Of a stretch of 42,993 bases of DNA, positions 1-8,291 are shown in pieces. Every line of letters starts with the position of its first letter. Position 1 is the stretch's first letter. This DNA is from Prevotella sp. MGM2 (GTDB lineage: Bacteria; Bacteroidota; Bacteroidia; Bacteroidales; Bacteroidaceae): contig NZ_BEWW01000168.1 in the NCBI RefSeq assembly GCF_002933955.1, positions 1 to 42,993 of the forward strand, given 5' to 3'. The translations under genes and the position numbers were made by a program. The notes beneath the pieces are model-generated. The model made no database searches, was not told the DNA's origin, and worked only from the letters and a program-made list of their open reading frames with translations.

Positions 1-200
1 TCAGCTCTCGAATTTTAACAAATGCACCGGAATTTCGGCTTGACCCGTTTTTACCGTATTTTTATTGAAAAATCTCCGTATTGCAATTTAAACTCCCCGT
101 ATTGGTGTTAAAAAAGTAATACTGACTTTTCCGACTCCAATACGTGGAGTTGGAAAATGAATGCTTGGAAATGTGATGAAAGGTTAAAAACGTTAATGTG
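1..200 (-). repeat. Dispersed intergenic element, partial copy (copy A)
   Basis: Read on the minus strand from about 200 down to 1, this gene-free stretch matches the first part of the 263-bp element found at 6757, 21718 and 32522: a TTTTTAACCTTT start, then TTTTTTAACAC followed by AATAC repeats whose complements lie at 99-103 and 78-82, exactly 21 bp apart. The hairpin and promoter end would lie beyond the left edge of the window. It sits downstream of the minus-strand gene at 235. Confidence 0.65.
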
Positions 201-234
201 AGAGAGGACTTTTTCGTTGTTTCACCAGACTTTT

Positions 235-1356
235 TTAAAACTCGGCCATCAGACGCAGTTGTCCCACTACTTGCCGTTTTCCATCGGTGCAGAGATAATG
301 AAGTGTGGGCTGGAGGCTGAAATATTTGTTGACGGGTAGGACGAAGGTGGCCTCAAGATCAGTTTCGTGTCCGTCTGAATAATAGGCGCGGCTCAGGCCG
401 AAAGCCAGAGTGCCGCCACGGCGTGTCACGTGTTCGAGCGCCAGTGCCGCGTTCCAATAGCCTTCGGCCACCTGTGGGTCATTGAATTCCATAGCCCCCG
501 TGCCCGTGGCGCAGAGACGCAGACGCCCCATTCGGAAGAGAGGTTGCTCTGCTGTGACGTAGAACCCGAATTGCGTATGGCGTCTGTCTTGATAGGCATG
601 GCGGTGGTTACCTATGTTATAGCTAATCACGTAGTTGGCCGGCAGCTCGTTGTCCTTGGCAGCCGGTAAGGTGTAAGTTATAGATCCTAGGTTTAGCAGG
701 CCGTCGCGGTGAGGCCGGAAGCGGAACTGATGGTCGATACGGTCGGAAGAAGCCCCGTTGTAAAGACTTGTCTTGAGTGTCATATTCTCCTTCGGCGTCC
801 ATTCGGCATGCACACCGAGCGCAGCTACGGGGTAGACGTTGACATTGAAATTATCGTTGACAATGGGCAGACATCCATAGGAGGCTCCAGTGAATAGGCC
901 GGCCATTTCGGTGTTGAAATAGTCTGCGTCAGCTTGTCTCAATCCGGCAAACAGGCGGATGCTGCTTCCGATATATTGCTCGATGCCCAGATGGGTCAAT
1001 CGGAAAGCTCGGTTAGTGGCGTTGATATTTGAAAAATCCTGCCTCACATCGGTTGCGTTCTTCCCTAGAGTGTAAGTGCTTATGGCTCCGGCTTCAAATA
1101 GGGCTGTTTGCCACAAAGCGGCAGTTATTTCCGCCTCTATAAGGTTAGCCCATGCGCCATGGTTGTTGCTCATGTTCCATTGACCTTCGGTTGTGATTGA
1201 AACTCCCCATGTGAAACGTGGAGCAGGATTTGTACTGTCGGGAATCTCTGCCTCTATTATTGGATTTTTCATGGAGGGTGGAGTTGCTTTGACGGAGATG
1301 CCGGTTAAGGGAGAGATTGCTAGTAGCGTTGGTAAAATGATTTTTGCAGATTTCAT
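235..1356 (-). CDS. Putative outer membrane beta-barrel protein
   Basis: A 373-residue protein starting with an apparent Sec signal peptide (residues 1 to about 24, cleavage after VKA). The rest has no hydrophobic helix but many alternating polar/hydrophobic stretches, repeated aromatic residues and a terminal phenylalanine (LMAEF), typical of outer membrane beta-barrels of the porin type. I cannot name a substrate or family. It is transcribed alone from a clear promoter at 1387-1417, and the start ATG at 1356 follows that promoter by about 30 bases. Its downstream side holds a partial dispersed repeat rather than another gene. Confidence 0.6.
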   Translation of the reverse strand: MKSAKIILPTLLAISPLTGISVKATPPSMKNPIIEAEIPDSTNPAPRFTWGVSITTEGQWNMSNNHGAWANLIEAEITAALWQTALFEAGAISTYTLGKNATDVRQDFSNINATNRAFRLTHLGIEQYIGSSIRLFAGLRQADADYFNTEMAGLFTGASYGCLPIVNDNFNVNVYPVAALGVHAEWTPKENMTLKTSLYNGASSDRIDHQFRFRPHRDGLLNLGSITYTLPAAKDNELPANYVISYNIGNHRHAYQDRRHTQFGFYVTAEQPLFRMGRLRLCATGTGAMEFNDPQVAEGYWNAALALEHVTRRGGTLAFGLSRAYYSDGHETDLEATFVLPVNKYFSLQPTLHYLCTDGKRQVVGQLRLMAEF

Positions 1357-1386
1357 TTGTTTTATTTTTTATTAATTTTTACGGGT

Positions 1387-1417
1387 GCAAAGATATTATA
1401 ACCTCCTAAGGTGGCAA
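1387..1417 (-). promoter_or_regulatory. Bacteroidetes-type promoter of the 235-1356 gene
   Basis: On the minus strand the -7 box TATCTTTGC lies at 1387-1395 and a -33 TTG at 1415-1417, with a 19-base spacer. This matches the Bacteroidetes sigma-ABfr consensus (TTTG, 19-21 bases, TAnnTTTG). Confidence 0.75.
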
Positions 1418-1475
1418 TCGCCATATCAGGGTATTTTTTACCGTTGAGCCATAGCGGAATTCTCCTTTAAAATCC

Positions 1476-1522
1476 TCAAAAAAAGAAGGGAACCGCCTCT
1501 TCTTTTCGTTGAGACGGTTCCC
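1476..1522 (-). terminator. Rho-independent terminator of the lipocalin-like gene
   Basis: GGGAACCG (1488-1495) pairs with CGGTTCCC (1515-1522), extended by CTC/GAG across a bulge. On the minus strand the hairpin is followed by a run of eight T residues (complement of the A run at 1478-1485). It lies 25 bases after the stop of the gene at 1548. Confidence 0.85.
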
Positions 1523-1547
1523 CTATTGTATCCTGTAAGTTGTTTTT

Positions 1548-1946
1548 TTAGCTGCGGCGGCCTAATTTGTCAGTAGTAGCATTACCGTTGGCGTAGCGTA
1601 CCAGGCTGTCGCCTTCAAGTACAAACGTTTCTTCCATCTGAAGTGTTTGGCCGTTGCCGATACTTGTGCCGGTCACGATAATGGTATCGCCGTTTTGCGT
1701 CCATGTTTCATACTGAAGTGTGGCCATGTTTATGGAAGAAGCCTTGCCGTTGGCTTCAAACTTTATGCCTTGCAGACCGTCCATTCCGGAGATTGGTTGT
1801 ATCCATTCACCTTCGATGGAGGTTGTTGCTGTTGTGTCGGTATTGGCTTGAAGGCTGTCGGCTGATGTCGGAGCGTTTTTGTCTGAATTTCCTCCGCAGG
1901 CTGTAAGTAACAATAATGTTGCGGAAATAAAACTTAATGCTTTCAT
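1548..1946 (-). CDS. Lipocalin-like lipoprotein
   Basis: A 132-residue protein from the ATG at 1946. The reading frame is open 81 bases further upstream, but only this start gives a lipoprotein signal peptide (MKALSF to LLLTAC with the lipobox Cys at about residue 17, followed by GGNSD). The mature part, after a Ser/Thr/Asp-rich linker, reads as a small beta-barrel: EGEW near the start, then GIKFEANGKAS, TWTQNGDTI and VLEGDSLVRY, the pattern of Bacteroidetes lipocalin-like lipoproteins. Role unknown. It is a single-gene transcript with a strong promoter at 2133, a 180-base structured leader and its own terminator. Confidence 0.7.
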   Translation of the reverse strand: MKALSFISATLLLLTACGGNSDKNAPTSADSLQANTDTTATTSIEGEWIQPISGMDGLQGIKFEANGKASSINMATLQYETWTQNGDTIIVTGTSIGNGQTLQMEETFVLEGDSLVRYANGNATTDKLGRRS

Positions 1947-2029
1947 TGGGATTGGTTTTATTAGGTTATTAAATAAAGGTATCGTATTTTGTTTATTTGG
2001 CCTCCGTAAAATTATGGCTTTACTCAAAA

Positions 2030-2065
2030 TTAATGGAGACCACCATCGCTATGGGGCTCCATTAA
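2030..2065 (-). promoter_or_regulatory. Hairpin in the leader of the lipocalin-like gene
   Basis: TTAATGGAG (2030-2038) is perfectly inverted at 2057-2065 (CTCCATTAA). A second small hairpin, GTTGTC with GACAAC around 2109-2124, lies nearer the start of the transcript. Both fall in the untranslated leader between the promoter and the ATG at 1946. No known riboswitch motif is recognised. Confidence 0.5.
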
Positions 2066-2132
2066 CCAACACAAAAACTAAACTAGACTTAACTAAACTA
2101 TTTGTATGTTGTCCTCACGACAACTTCATGAG

Positions 2133-2164
2133 GCAAATATAGTAAAACGAACTTAATTAAACAA
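2133..2164 (-). promoter_or_regulatory. Promoter of the lipocalin-like gene
   Basis: Minus-strand -7 box TATATTTGC at 2133-2141 and -33 TTG at 2162-2164 with a 20-base spacer, a close fit to the Bacteroidetes consensus. It implies a leader of about 180 bases. Confidence 0.75.
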
Positions 2165-2201
2165 GAATAAATGTAAAAATATTTTTGAATAAGGTTCGTT
2201 T

Positions 2202-3281
2202 TTAACATATTGATTTTAGGTTGAGCAAATAATAGTCAAAAATAGTCATGGCAGCCATGGCTTCAACGATGGGGACAGCACGTGGCAATACGCAAGCATC
2301 ATGTCTTCCCCGTGCCTTGATCGTTGTGGATTTTCCGTAGCGGTCAACGGTTTGTTGCTCTCGGAGCAGGGTCGCAACCGGTTTGAAAGCTACTCGGAAG
2401 TAGATGTCCTGCCCGTTGCTGATACCGCCTTGTATTCCGCCACTATGATTGGTGGTAGTGGTTATACCGCCTTTTCCATCGGGAGTGAACACATCGTTCG
2501 CTTCACTGCCTCGGGAACAGACTCCGGCAAATCCTTCGCCGTATTCAAATCCTTTTACCGCATTGATACTTAGCATGGCACCACCCAATGCGGCGTGAAG
2601 CTTGCCGAAGACGGGTTCACCAAGTCCTGCCGGACATCCGGTAATGATACCAGTAATAATGCCGCCTATTGTGTCTCCGCTGCTTTTTACTTCGGCTATT
2701 AAATCAGCCATTTCCTGTGCCTTCTCAATGTCTGGGCAACGTACGGCATTTGTTTCCGTAAGGCTGAGATCAAGTTCTCTGTAATCGGTATTAACTGCAA
2801 TATTTCCAACTTGTGAAGTGTAAGCTGTTACATGTATGCCTAGTTGGTGCAAGGCCATTTTTGCAAATGCGCCTCCCACGCATCGGGCTATGGTTTCGCG
2901 TGCCGATGAGCGGCCACCGCCTCGGTGGTCGCGTACGCCTCCATATTTAGTGAAATAGGTAAAATCGGCATGGCTCGGGCGGAACACATCCTTGAGGTTA
3001 TCGTAATCGGAGGAGTGTTGGTTTTCGTTGCGTACAAGAAATCCGATGGGGCATCCCGTTGTTACTCCTTCGAATACTCCCGATAGTATTTCCACCTTGT
3101 CGCTTTCTTTGCGTGGGGTGGTCAGCAGACTTTGTCCGGGGCGTCGTCGGTTGAGTTCTTGTTGAAGAAAATCCAGATCTACGGGTAGTCCGGCCGGCAT
3201 GCCGTCGATAATGCCTCCTACGCCGGGGCCATGACTTTCGCCAAAGGTGGTGAGGCGGAATATATTACCGAAAGTGTTCAT
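2202..3281 (-). CDS. aroC: Chorismate synthase
   Basis: 359 residues, the usual length. It converts 5-enolpyruvylshikimate-3-phosphate to chorismate using reduced FMN, the last step of the shikimate pathway. The start [18 protein letters not shown] is the family signature, [15 protein letters not shown] lies near residues 120-135, and [13 protein letters not shown] near 322-335 is the C-terminal signature. It begins 24 bases after the stop of the SlyD-type isomerase and is probably cotranscribed with it. All key elements are present and the gene looks intact. Confidence 0.97.
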   Translation of the reverse strand: MNTFGNIFRLTTFGESHGPGVGGIIDGMPAGLPVDLDFLQQELNRRRPGQSLLTTPRKESDKVEILSGVFEGVTTGCPIGFLVRNENQHSSDYDNLKDVFRPSHADFTYFTKYGGVRDHRGGGRSSARETIARCVGGAFAKMALHQLGIHVTAYTSQVGNIAVNTDYRELDLSLTETNAVRCPDIEKAQEMADLIAEVKSSGDTIGGIITGIITGCPAGLGEPVFGKLHAALGGAMLSINAVKGFEYGEGFAGVCSRGSEANDVFTPDGKGGITTTTNHSGGIQGGISNGQDIYFRVAFKPVATLLREQQTVDRYGKSTTIKARGRHDACVLPRAVPIVEAMAAMTIFDYYLLNLKSIC

Positions 3282-3305
3282 GGTGTGTTTTCTTTCATGA
3301 TTGTG

Positions 3306-3965
3306 TTAGTGGCAATGTCCGCTTCCGCAACATCCTCCTTCGTGCTGGTGGCCGCCATTGCATCCGCCTTCTCCATGCTGATGGCCTTCACAGCCTTCTT
3401 TTTCATGATGATGACCGCCGCAACCGCTTTCGCAACCGCCGCCGCATCCGCCGCAACTGCAACCTTCGCCACTCATACGGTTTATGAGACCTTGTATTTC
3501 TGCATCTGTTGCTTCACGGGACGTGACAACGCTGCCACGGAAGTGAAGGGCCTTTCCGGAAAGAGGGTGGTTAAGATCCACAACGACTTTGTCTTCTTTT
3601 ACCTCTAGCACCAGACCTTCGAAGCGGTTGCCATCAGCATTGACCAATGGGATGACGCTGCCGGGGTAGATGGCATTTTTGTCAAAACGTCCGTCTACGC
3701 AGAAAATTTCTTTGGCGAGTTCCAGAACGTGTTCTTGCACGTAGGGACCGTAAGCTTCATCTACACTAAGGGTAAAATCAAATTTTTCGCCGGCTTGCAG
3801 CGGGGTTATTTGCTGTTCAAAGGCATCGAGAGTCTCTCCCATATTGGTGATGAACTGGAAAGGATGTTCTACCGGGGCTTTTTCTATGAGTTCGTGGATA
3901 CCTTTGTCGTTGTCGGCATAGAGTTCATAGGCTACGGTTACATACTTGTGTGCTTGCTTTTCCAT
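3306..3965 (-). CDS. slyD: SlyD-type FKBP peptidyl-prolyl cis-trans isomerase with metal-binding tail
   Basis: 219 residues. Residues 1 to about 160 form an FKBP domain with the chaperone flap insertion of SlyD proteins: YELYADNDKG at the start, then QAGEKFDFTLSVDEAYGPY, and VDLNHPLSGKALHFRG before the end of the domain. From about residue 165 the protein is a Gly/Cys/His-rich tail with repeated CGG, GHHH, HQHG and CCGSGHCH groups, like the nickel-binding tail of E. coli SlyD but richer in Cys. SlyD proteins catalyse prolyl isomerisation, act as chaperones and deliver nickel to enzymes. It is followed closely by aroC. Confidence 0.93.
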   Translation of the reverse strand: MEKQAHKYVTVAYELYADNDKGIHELIEKAPVEHPFQFITNMGETLDAFEQQITPLQAGEKFDFTLSVDEAYGPYVQEHVLELAKEIFCVDGRFDKNAIYPGSVIPLVNADGNRFEGLVLEVKEDKVVVDLNHPLSGKALHFRGSVVTSREATDAEIQGLINRMSGEGCSCGGCGGGCESGCGGHHHEKEGCEGHQHGEGGCNGGHQHEGGCCGSGHCH

Positions 3966-4078
3966 AATGATATATTTCTTTTTTTGATATTTTTCGGAGA
4001 TTGTATTGGTCTTTTGTTTTATTTGTAGAGAAGGGTGGATTGTCCTTATCGTTTTTATGTTTTCTGCAGGCGTGTGTC

Positions 4079-5857
4079 TTAGGCCAGCTCTAGTTTGAGA
4101 ATCTTAGCCAGTTCAGCCAGTTCCGGGCTCTTTTTGAGCATTAAGGCGTATTGTTCCCGTCGGCTGTAAGCACGCTTTTGTTCTTTGGCTTCGATGAGGC
4201 GGAAGTTGAGTGTTATTTTTCCGTTGTGCAACTGCATGCGCAGATGGTGCGTTATTTCGTTTCTTAGTTGCTCCATGTAGTTGATTACCTGTTGGTTCTC
4301 AACTGGAATATCAACTCTCCAGTCTTCTGCCATGACTGGAGTTATGTTTTTCATCCGTTCGGCCATGGCCCGTTGCTCTTGTGGTAGAGCGGTAGCAAAA
4401 CGAAGCCACTGGTAAGACAGTTCATTGGGGGTGAAAGTCCTTTCTTCCTGAATCGTACATGCCGTTGTTTGTTGGGCGTCCGGCTGTCGGGTGTTTTCTG
4501 TGATCGCTTTCTTATGGATGGAAATTGTGTGTGGCACCTTAAAGCGTACAGTCGCTTTTGCCGGTGGCTGCGGAGTTGCAGATTGGGGAGCAGGCGCCGT
4601 GCTGATTGGTGTGCCGGAAGTTCTGTCCGTTATTGCTTGGGGGAGGGTGGTACCGGTGCTAGCCTGTTGTGCTTCTGCTGTTTTTACATTGGGTGTGGGT
4701 TGGGGTGCAGAAGTCTTGAATATAGGTTTAAGTTTCTTCGTAGGGCCACGCCCACAGCCTTCGTCATCGTCAGTCTGTGCGATTTCTATGAGCGTCAGTT
4801 CCACCAGTAACCGCTTGTTGCTGCTTGTGCGATAGTTGATGTCGCAGTTGTTGCAGAGGCGCAGTGCGCGGTATAGAAATTGGGGCCGGCATTGTTCGGC
4901 TTGTTCTTGATAACGCTGGCGGATGTTTTCGGCTGCTTCGAGGAGCTGCAGTGTCTGGGCGTCGCGGCTCACGAGCAGGTTGCGGAAATGGGCGGCCAGT
5001 CCGCTGACAAAATGGTTGGCTTCAAATCCTTTTGAAAGGATTTCGTTGAGTGTCAGCATGGCAGAGGGTATATCCGTCTTCAGGAGAGCTGCCGTTATGT
5101 TGAAATAATAATCGTAGTCGAGTACGTTGAGGTTTTTTATGACCTTTTTGTAAGTGATATCCCCCCCGGTGAAACTGGCCACCTGATCGAATATGGAGAG
5201 TGCGTCGCGCATGCCTCCATCGGCTTTTTGGGCTATGACGGCCAAAGCCTCTTCCTCATAGGTTATGCCCTCTTGCTGGGCCACACGCTTGAGGTGCGGT
5301 ACGATGTCGCTCACTTCCATCCGGCTGAAATCGTAAGTTTGGCAGCGGCTCAGGATTGTGGGCAGGATCTTATGTTTCTCCGTTGTGGCCAGTATGAAAA
5401 TGGCGTGTGCGGGTGGTTCTTCCAGCGTTTTGAGAAATGCGTTGAAAGCTGCCGTTGACAGCATGTGCACCTCGTCAATGATGAATACTTTGTAGCGTCC
5501 CACCTGTGGAGGTATCTGCACCTGTTCGATGAGCAGACGGATGTCCTCCACCGAGTTGTTCGATGCCGCGTCCAGCTCGTGTATGTTGTAGCTGCGGTTT
5601 TGGCTGAAAGCCTTGCAGCTTTCACATTCGCCGCAGGCTTCGCCGTTTTCGTTGGGCGTCAGACAGTTGATGGTTTTGGCAAAGATGCGTGCGCATGTCG
5701 TTTTGCCCACTCCGCGCGGGCCGCAAAAGAGATAGGCGTGAGCCAGTTTGCCGGAGGCTATGGCATTTTTCAGCGTAGTGGTCAATGCGCTTTGCCCTAC
5801 CACTGAGTCGAAAGTGGCGGGACGGTATTTACGTGCCGATACTATATAGTTTTCCAT
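4079..5857 (-). CDS. dnaX: DNA polymerase III subunit gamma/tau
   Basis: 592 residues from the ATG at 5857; the frame runs 24 bases further up only to a TTG, and MENYIVSARKYRP is the family start. This is the clamp-loader ATPase of the replisome. Walker A GPRGVGKT is at residues 46-53, the zinc-binding cysteines are at 65, 75, 78 and 81, DEVH is at 128-131, and the sensor 1 segment TTEKHK is near 158-163. After about residue 370 comes a Pro/Ala/Thr/Gln-rich linker and a tau-type C-terminal domain. I see no slippery A-run giving a short gamma form. It follows plsC by 66 bases. Confidence 0.96.
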   Translation of the reverse strand: MENYIVSARKYRPATFDSVVGQSALTTTLKNAIASGKLAHAYLFCGPRGVGKTTCARIFAKTINCLTPNENGEACGECESCKAFSQNRSYNIHELDAASNNSVEDIRLLIEQVQIPPQVGRYKVFIIDEVHMLSTAAFNAFLKTLEEPPAHAIFILATTEKHKILPTILSRCQTYDFSRMEVSDIVPHLKRVAQQEGITYEEEALAVIAQKADGGMRDALSIFDQVASFTGGDITYKKVIKNLNVLDYDYYFNITAALLKTDIPSAMLTLNEILSKGFEANHFVSGLAAHFRNLLVSRDAQTLQLLEAAENIRQRYQEQAEQCRPQFLYRALRLCNNCDINYRTSSNKRLLVELTLIEIAQTDDDEGCGRGPTKKLKPIFKTSAPQPTPNVKTAEAQQASTGTTLPQAITDRTSGTPISTAPAPQSATPQPPAKATVRFKVPHTISIHKKAITENTRQPDAQQTTACTIQEERTFTPNELSYQWLRFATALPQEQRAMAERMKNITPVMAEDWRVDIPVENQQVINYMEQLRNEITHHLRMQLHNGKITLNFRLIEAKEQKRAYSRREQYALMLKKSPELAELAKILKLELA

Positions 5858-5923
5858 TTGCGGTAAGTAGGGTTTCTGCAAAGGTAAGCATTTTTAGTGG
5901 AGTAGGGAATATGAAGTCCGTCT

Positions 5924-6688
5924 TTATTGGTCTTTGTTTTCAACGTATCCCCGGTATTTTTCGGGCAGGTCGTTCATGATGGTGTCATAACTTTTCTGCA
6001 TGATTTGTTTGATGTCATCGGCCCCTTTGCCTGTCGGCGGAATTGGGTGGTGGATGACAAGACGCATGCGGTGACGTTTTACGAAGTTGAAGCCGGCTGT
6101 GCGGGGCAGCACATCGAAAGAACCGTCTATTGTAATGGGAACAACCGGCAACTGTAGCTCGTCAGCCAGCTGGAAGGCTCCCTTACGGAAAATGCCCATG
6201 TGGCCGGTGAAGGTACGCGAACCTTCAGGAAATACCACTACCGATGTGCCGTCAATGAGCGTTTCACGGGCTTTGTCATAAGTTTCCTGAATTTTCTTGG
6301 GTCCTGATTTGTCTACGAATATGTGATGGGCTTTTTCACAGGCGTATCCGACGAGAAAAATGCGGCGCAACGATTTTTTCATCATCCATTTGAAATTACG
6401 GCCTAGAAAGCCGTAGATGAGGAAAATATCCATCGGGCCCTGATGGTTGGCCACGAAAACGTAGCTCTGCTTGCTGTCTATGTTTTCGCGTCCTTCCACG
6501 GTGATGGGCAGGAGTAACAGGCGGCAGATGAGGTACGACCATATTTTGCCCGGATAATAACCCCAGAAATGAGCATTGCCGGCAATGCTGCCGATGCTGG
6601 TGACGATGGCGGTCAGGGCTGTGAGGACCAACCCGATAGGAAGAACGATGAAAAATTGGTAGATTCTGTAGAGAAGGGTCGTTATCAT
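5924..6688 (-). CDS. plsC: 1-acyl-sn-glycerol-3-phosphate acyltransferase
   Basis: 254 residues, the usual size. It acylates lysophosphatidic acid to phosphatidic acid at the inner membrane. The catalytic HX4D motif is NHQGPMD (His82, Asp87), and the substrate-binding FPEGSR is at 153-158. Hydrophobic segments occupy residues 6-35 and 45-62. It is the first gene of a probable plsC-dnaX pair. The nearest promoter upstream is the one carried by the dispersed repeat at 6975-7006, which would give a leader of roughly 280 bases. Confidence 0.93.
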   Translation of the reverse strand: MITTLLYRIYQFFIVLPIGLVLTALTAIVTSIGSIAGNAHFWGYYPGKIWSYLICRLLLLPITVEGRENIDSKQSYVFVANHQGPMDIFLIYGFLGRNFKWMMKKSLRRIFLVGYACEKAHHIFVDKSGPKKIQETYDKARETLIDGTSVVVFPEGSRTFTGHMGIFRKGAFQLADELQLPVVPITIDGSFDVLPRTAGFNFVKRHRMRLVIHHPIPPTGKGADDIKQIMQKSYDTIMNDLPEKYRGYVENKDQ

Positions 6689-6756
6689 AATTATTTTTTG
6701 TGTTGAGGATTTTTGCTGATGAGGGAAACTTACAGGTTTTCAGCCGCCGTTGAACA

Positions 6757-7020
6757 TTAACATTTTTAACCTTTTGTTACAATTGGATGAGGTGTTTTGA
6801 GCGTTTCAAGCATTGAATTTTGGAAAGTCCTTATCCGAATTTTAACACGAATACTTGGAATTTAAATTGCAATACTTGGTTTTTGACCCGTTTTAAAAGG
6901 CTTTTTTCCTGCATATCTACTTGAAAATACAAGAAAAGCGGAGTCTTCTGCATGAATTCCCCGCTTGGCCAAGAGCAAAGATACAACATTTTTCCTTGAA
7001 AAGCAAGAAATGTTAAAAAT
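6757..7020 (+). repeat. Dispersed 263-bp intergenic element (copy B, full)
   Basis: This fills most of the 358-base gap between plsC and the metallophosphoesterase gene. In order it has TTTTTAACCTTTTGTTACA at the start, a core AATACTTGG at 6850-6858 repeated at 6871-6879 (21-bp period), an imperfect GC-rich hairpin (6936-6948 with 6954-6966, 10 of 13 pairs), then a promoter read on the minus strand and the end GCAAGAAATGTTAAAAA. The two ends are imperfect inverted repeats (TTTTTAACnTTT). The same order and length recur at 21718 and 32522. Confidence 0.8.
6975..7006 (-). promoter_or_regulatory. Promoter inside repeat copy B, facing plsC
   Basis: Minus-strand -7 box TATCTTTGC at 6975-6983, 20-base spacer, -33 TTG at 7004-7006. 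The same two boxes with the same spacing occur at the matching place in copies C and D. Confidence 0.7.
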
Positions 7021-7046
7021 GCACATTCGGGGCGTTGTTGTGTGTT

Positions 7047-8219
7047 TTAACTGTTTCTCAGTGTTATAACATTTATTTCCGGCCAGGCTCCCAGACGGAA
7101 AGGTAGCATGACTTCTCCGGTTCCCAGGCTGACGTAGAGGGTCTGTCCTTGCGGAGTGGAATATGCACCGCCCCATTCTCTATAGAACCATCGGGCAGGC
7201 GAAAATCCGCCTATCTTGAATTGCATGCCGTGAGTGTGGCCCGAAAGCGTGAGGGCTATGTCTGTTTCCGGAATGACGCGCCGTCGCCAATGGGTAGGGT
7301 CGTGTGACAGCAGTATTTTAAGGCAGCCGGCCTTCAGACCTTTTTGTGCCTTGTCGAGATTGCCCAGTGAAGGGAAAGGAGGATGTCCGTCGTTTTCCAC
7401 GCCCACGATGGCGAGGCTGTCGGAGTTATGACGGATTATGAAATTGTCGTTGAGCAATAGCTTCCATCCCATGTCACGCTGGTACTCCTGAAGCCGTTGT
7501 ATGTTGGCCATGCTGTCTGCCGGTGTGCCCCATCGGTGGTATTGCGAGTAGTCGTGGTTACCCATGACAGACAGCACGCCGTCACGGGCCTGCATTCGGC
7601 TCAGTACAGGTACAAATTCCGCAATTTCATCAGCGTTGTAGTTCACCAGATCCCCTGTAAAGACTATGAGGTCGGCCTTGCAGGCATTGACTGAATCAAC
7701 AATGGCTTGCACCACCTCTTTGTGACGGCTGAGCGTTCCGAGATGCAGGTCGGACAGCTGTACGATGCGGTAGCCGTTGAACGCGGCGGGCACTTTTGTG
7801 CTTTTGAATGTAAAATCTTTTATGATGATGTGGCGGTAGCCTGCCGTGAAACCGTAAAGCATGCCGGCGAAAAAGAGTACTCCTGTAAGGTAGGCTACAC
7901 AATTGATTATTTTTGATATGCGTGGCAGCTGTCGGCGCAATAGGAGACCGAGGCTCATGATTATGGCAGTGAGTGTTTCCGGAACGGTCAGGCAGAGTGT
8001 GGCGGTCAGCAGTGCTCCTTTTATATGGGCGGCAGAAGACGAATAGCTTTCATTGAGAGCCATGCTCAGCAATCCGGCTGACAGCAGGGCATTGGGCAGA
8101 AGGAAACAGAGGCATAGCAGGCGTTTGCCGTGCAGGAAGTGGCGCAAATGTATTCGGTAAATGCCCCAGGCGGGCAACCAAAGCAGCAGGAGGAGCGGGA
8201 GTAATATACGTAGAAGCAC
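7047..8219 (-). CDS. Membrane-anchored calcineurin-like metallophosphoesterase
   Basis: 390 residues from a GTG at 8219. Residues 1 to about 130 contain four hydrophobic segments (about 4-20, 33-52, 68-94 and 107-125). The rest is a YkuE/YaeI-like phosphoesterase with the full metal-binding set: DLH at 157-159, GDLVN at 189-193, GNHD at 220-223, LLSHDPTHW and GHTHGMQ nearer the C-terminus. Relatives include UDP-diacylglucosamine hydrolases of lipid A synthesis and periplasmic phosphatases; the substrate here cannot be read from the sequence. It lies 72 bases downstream of the MetH-reactivation gene and may share its transcript. Confidence 0.88.
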   Translation of the reverse strand: MLLRILLPLLLLLWLPAWGIYRIHLRHFLHGKRLLCLCFLLPNALLSAGLLSMALNESYSSSAAHIKGALLTATLCLTVPETLTAIIMSLGLLLRRQLPRISKIINCVAYLTGVLFFAGMLYGFTAGYRHIIIKDFTFKSTKVPAAFNGYRIVQLSDLHLGTLSRHKEVVQAIVDSVNACKADLIVFTGDLVNYNADEIAEFVPVLSRMQARDGVLSVMGNHDYSQYHRWGTPADSMANIQRLQEYQRDMGWKLLLNDNFIIRHNSDSLAIVGVENDGHPPFPSLGNLDKAQKGLKAGCLKILLSHDPTHWRRRVIPETDIALTLSGHTHGMQFKIGGFSPARWFYREWGGAYSTPQGQTLYVSLGTGEVMLPFRLGAWPEINVITLRNS

Positions 8220-8291
8220 TGTGGGAGGATTACTTTGGGATTGGAAAAGAATTTGGCAGGGAGGAAGTATGAACGAGTTTTTTTGAAATCT

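Noticed and set aside
3278-3608. Alanine-rich frames on both strands over the SlyD tail
   Set aside because: They are alternative readings of the Gly/Cys/His repeat codons.
4079-5857. Programmed frameshift producing a gamma form of DnaX
   Set aside because: No A-rich slippery heptamer with downstream stem was found at the expected position.
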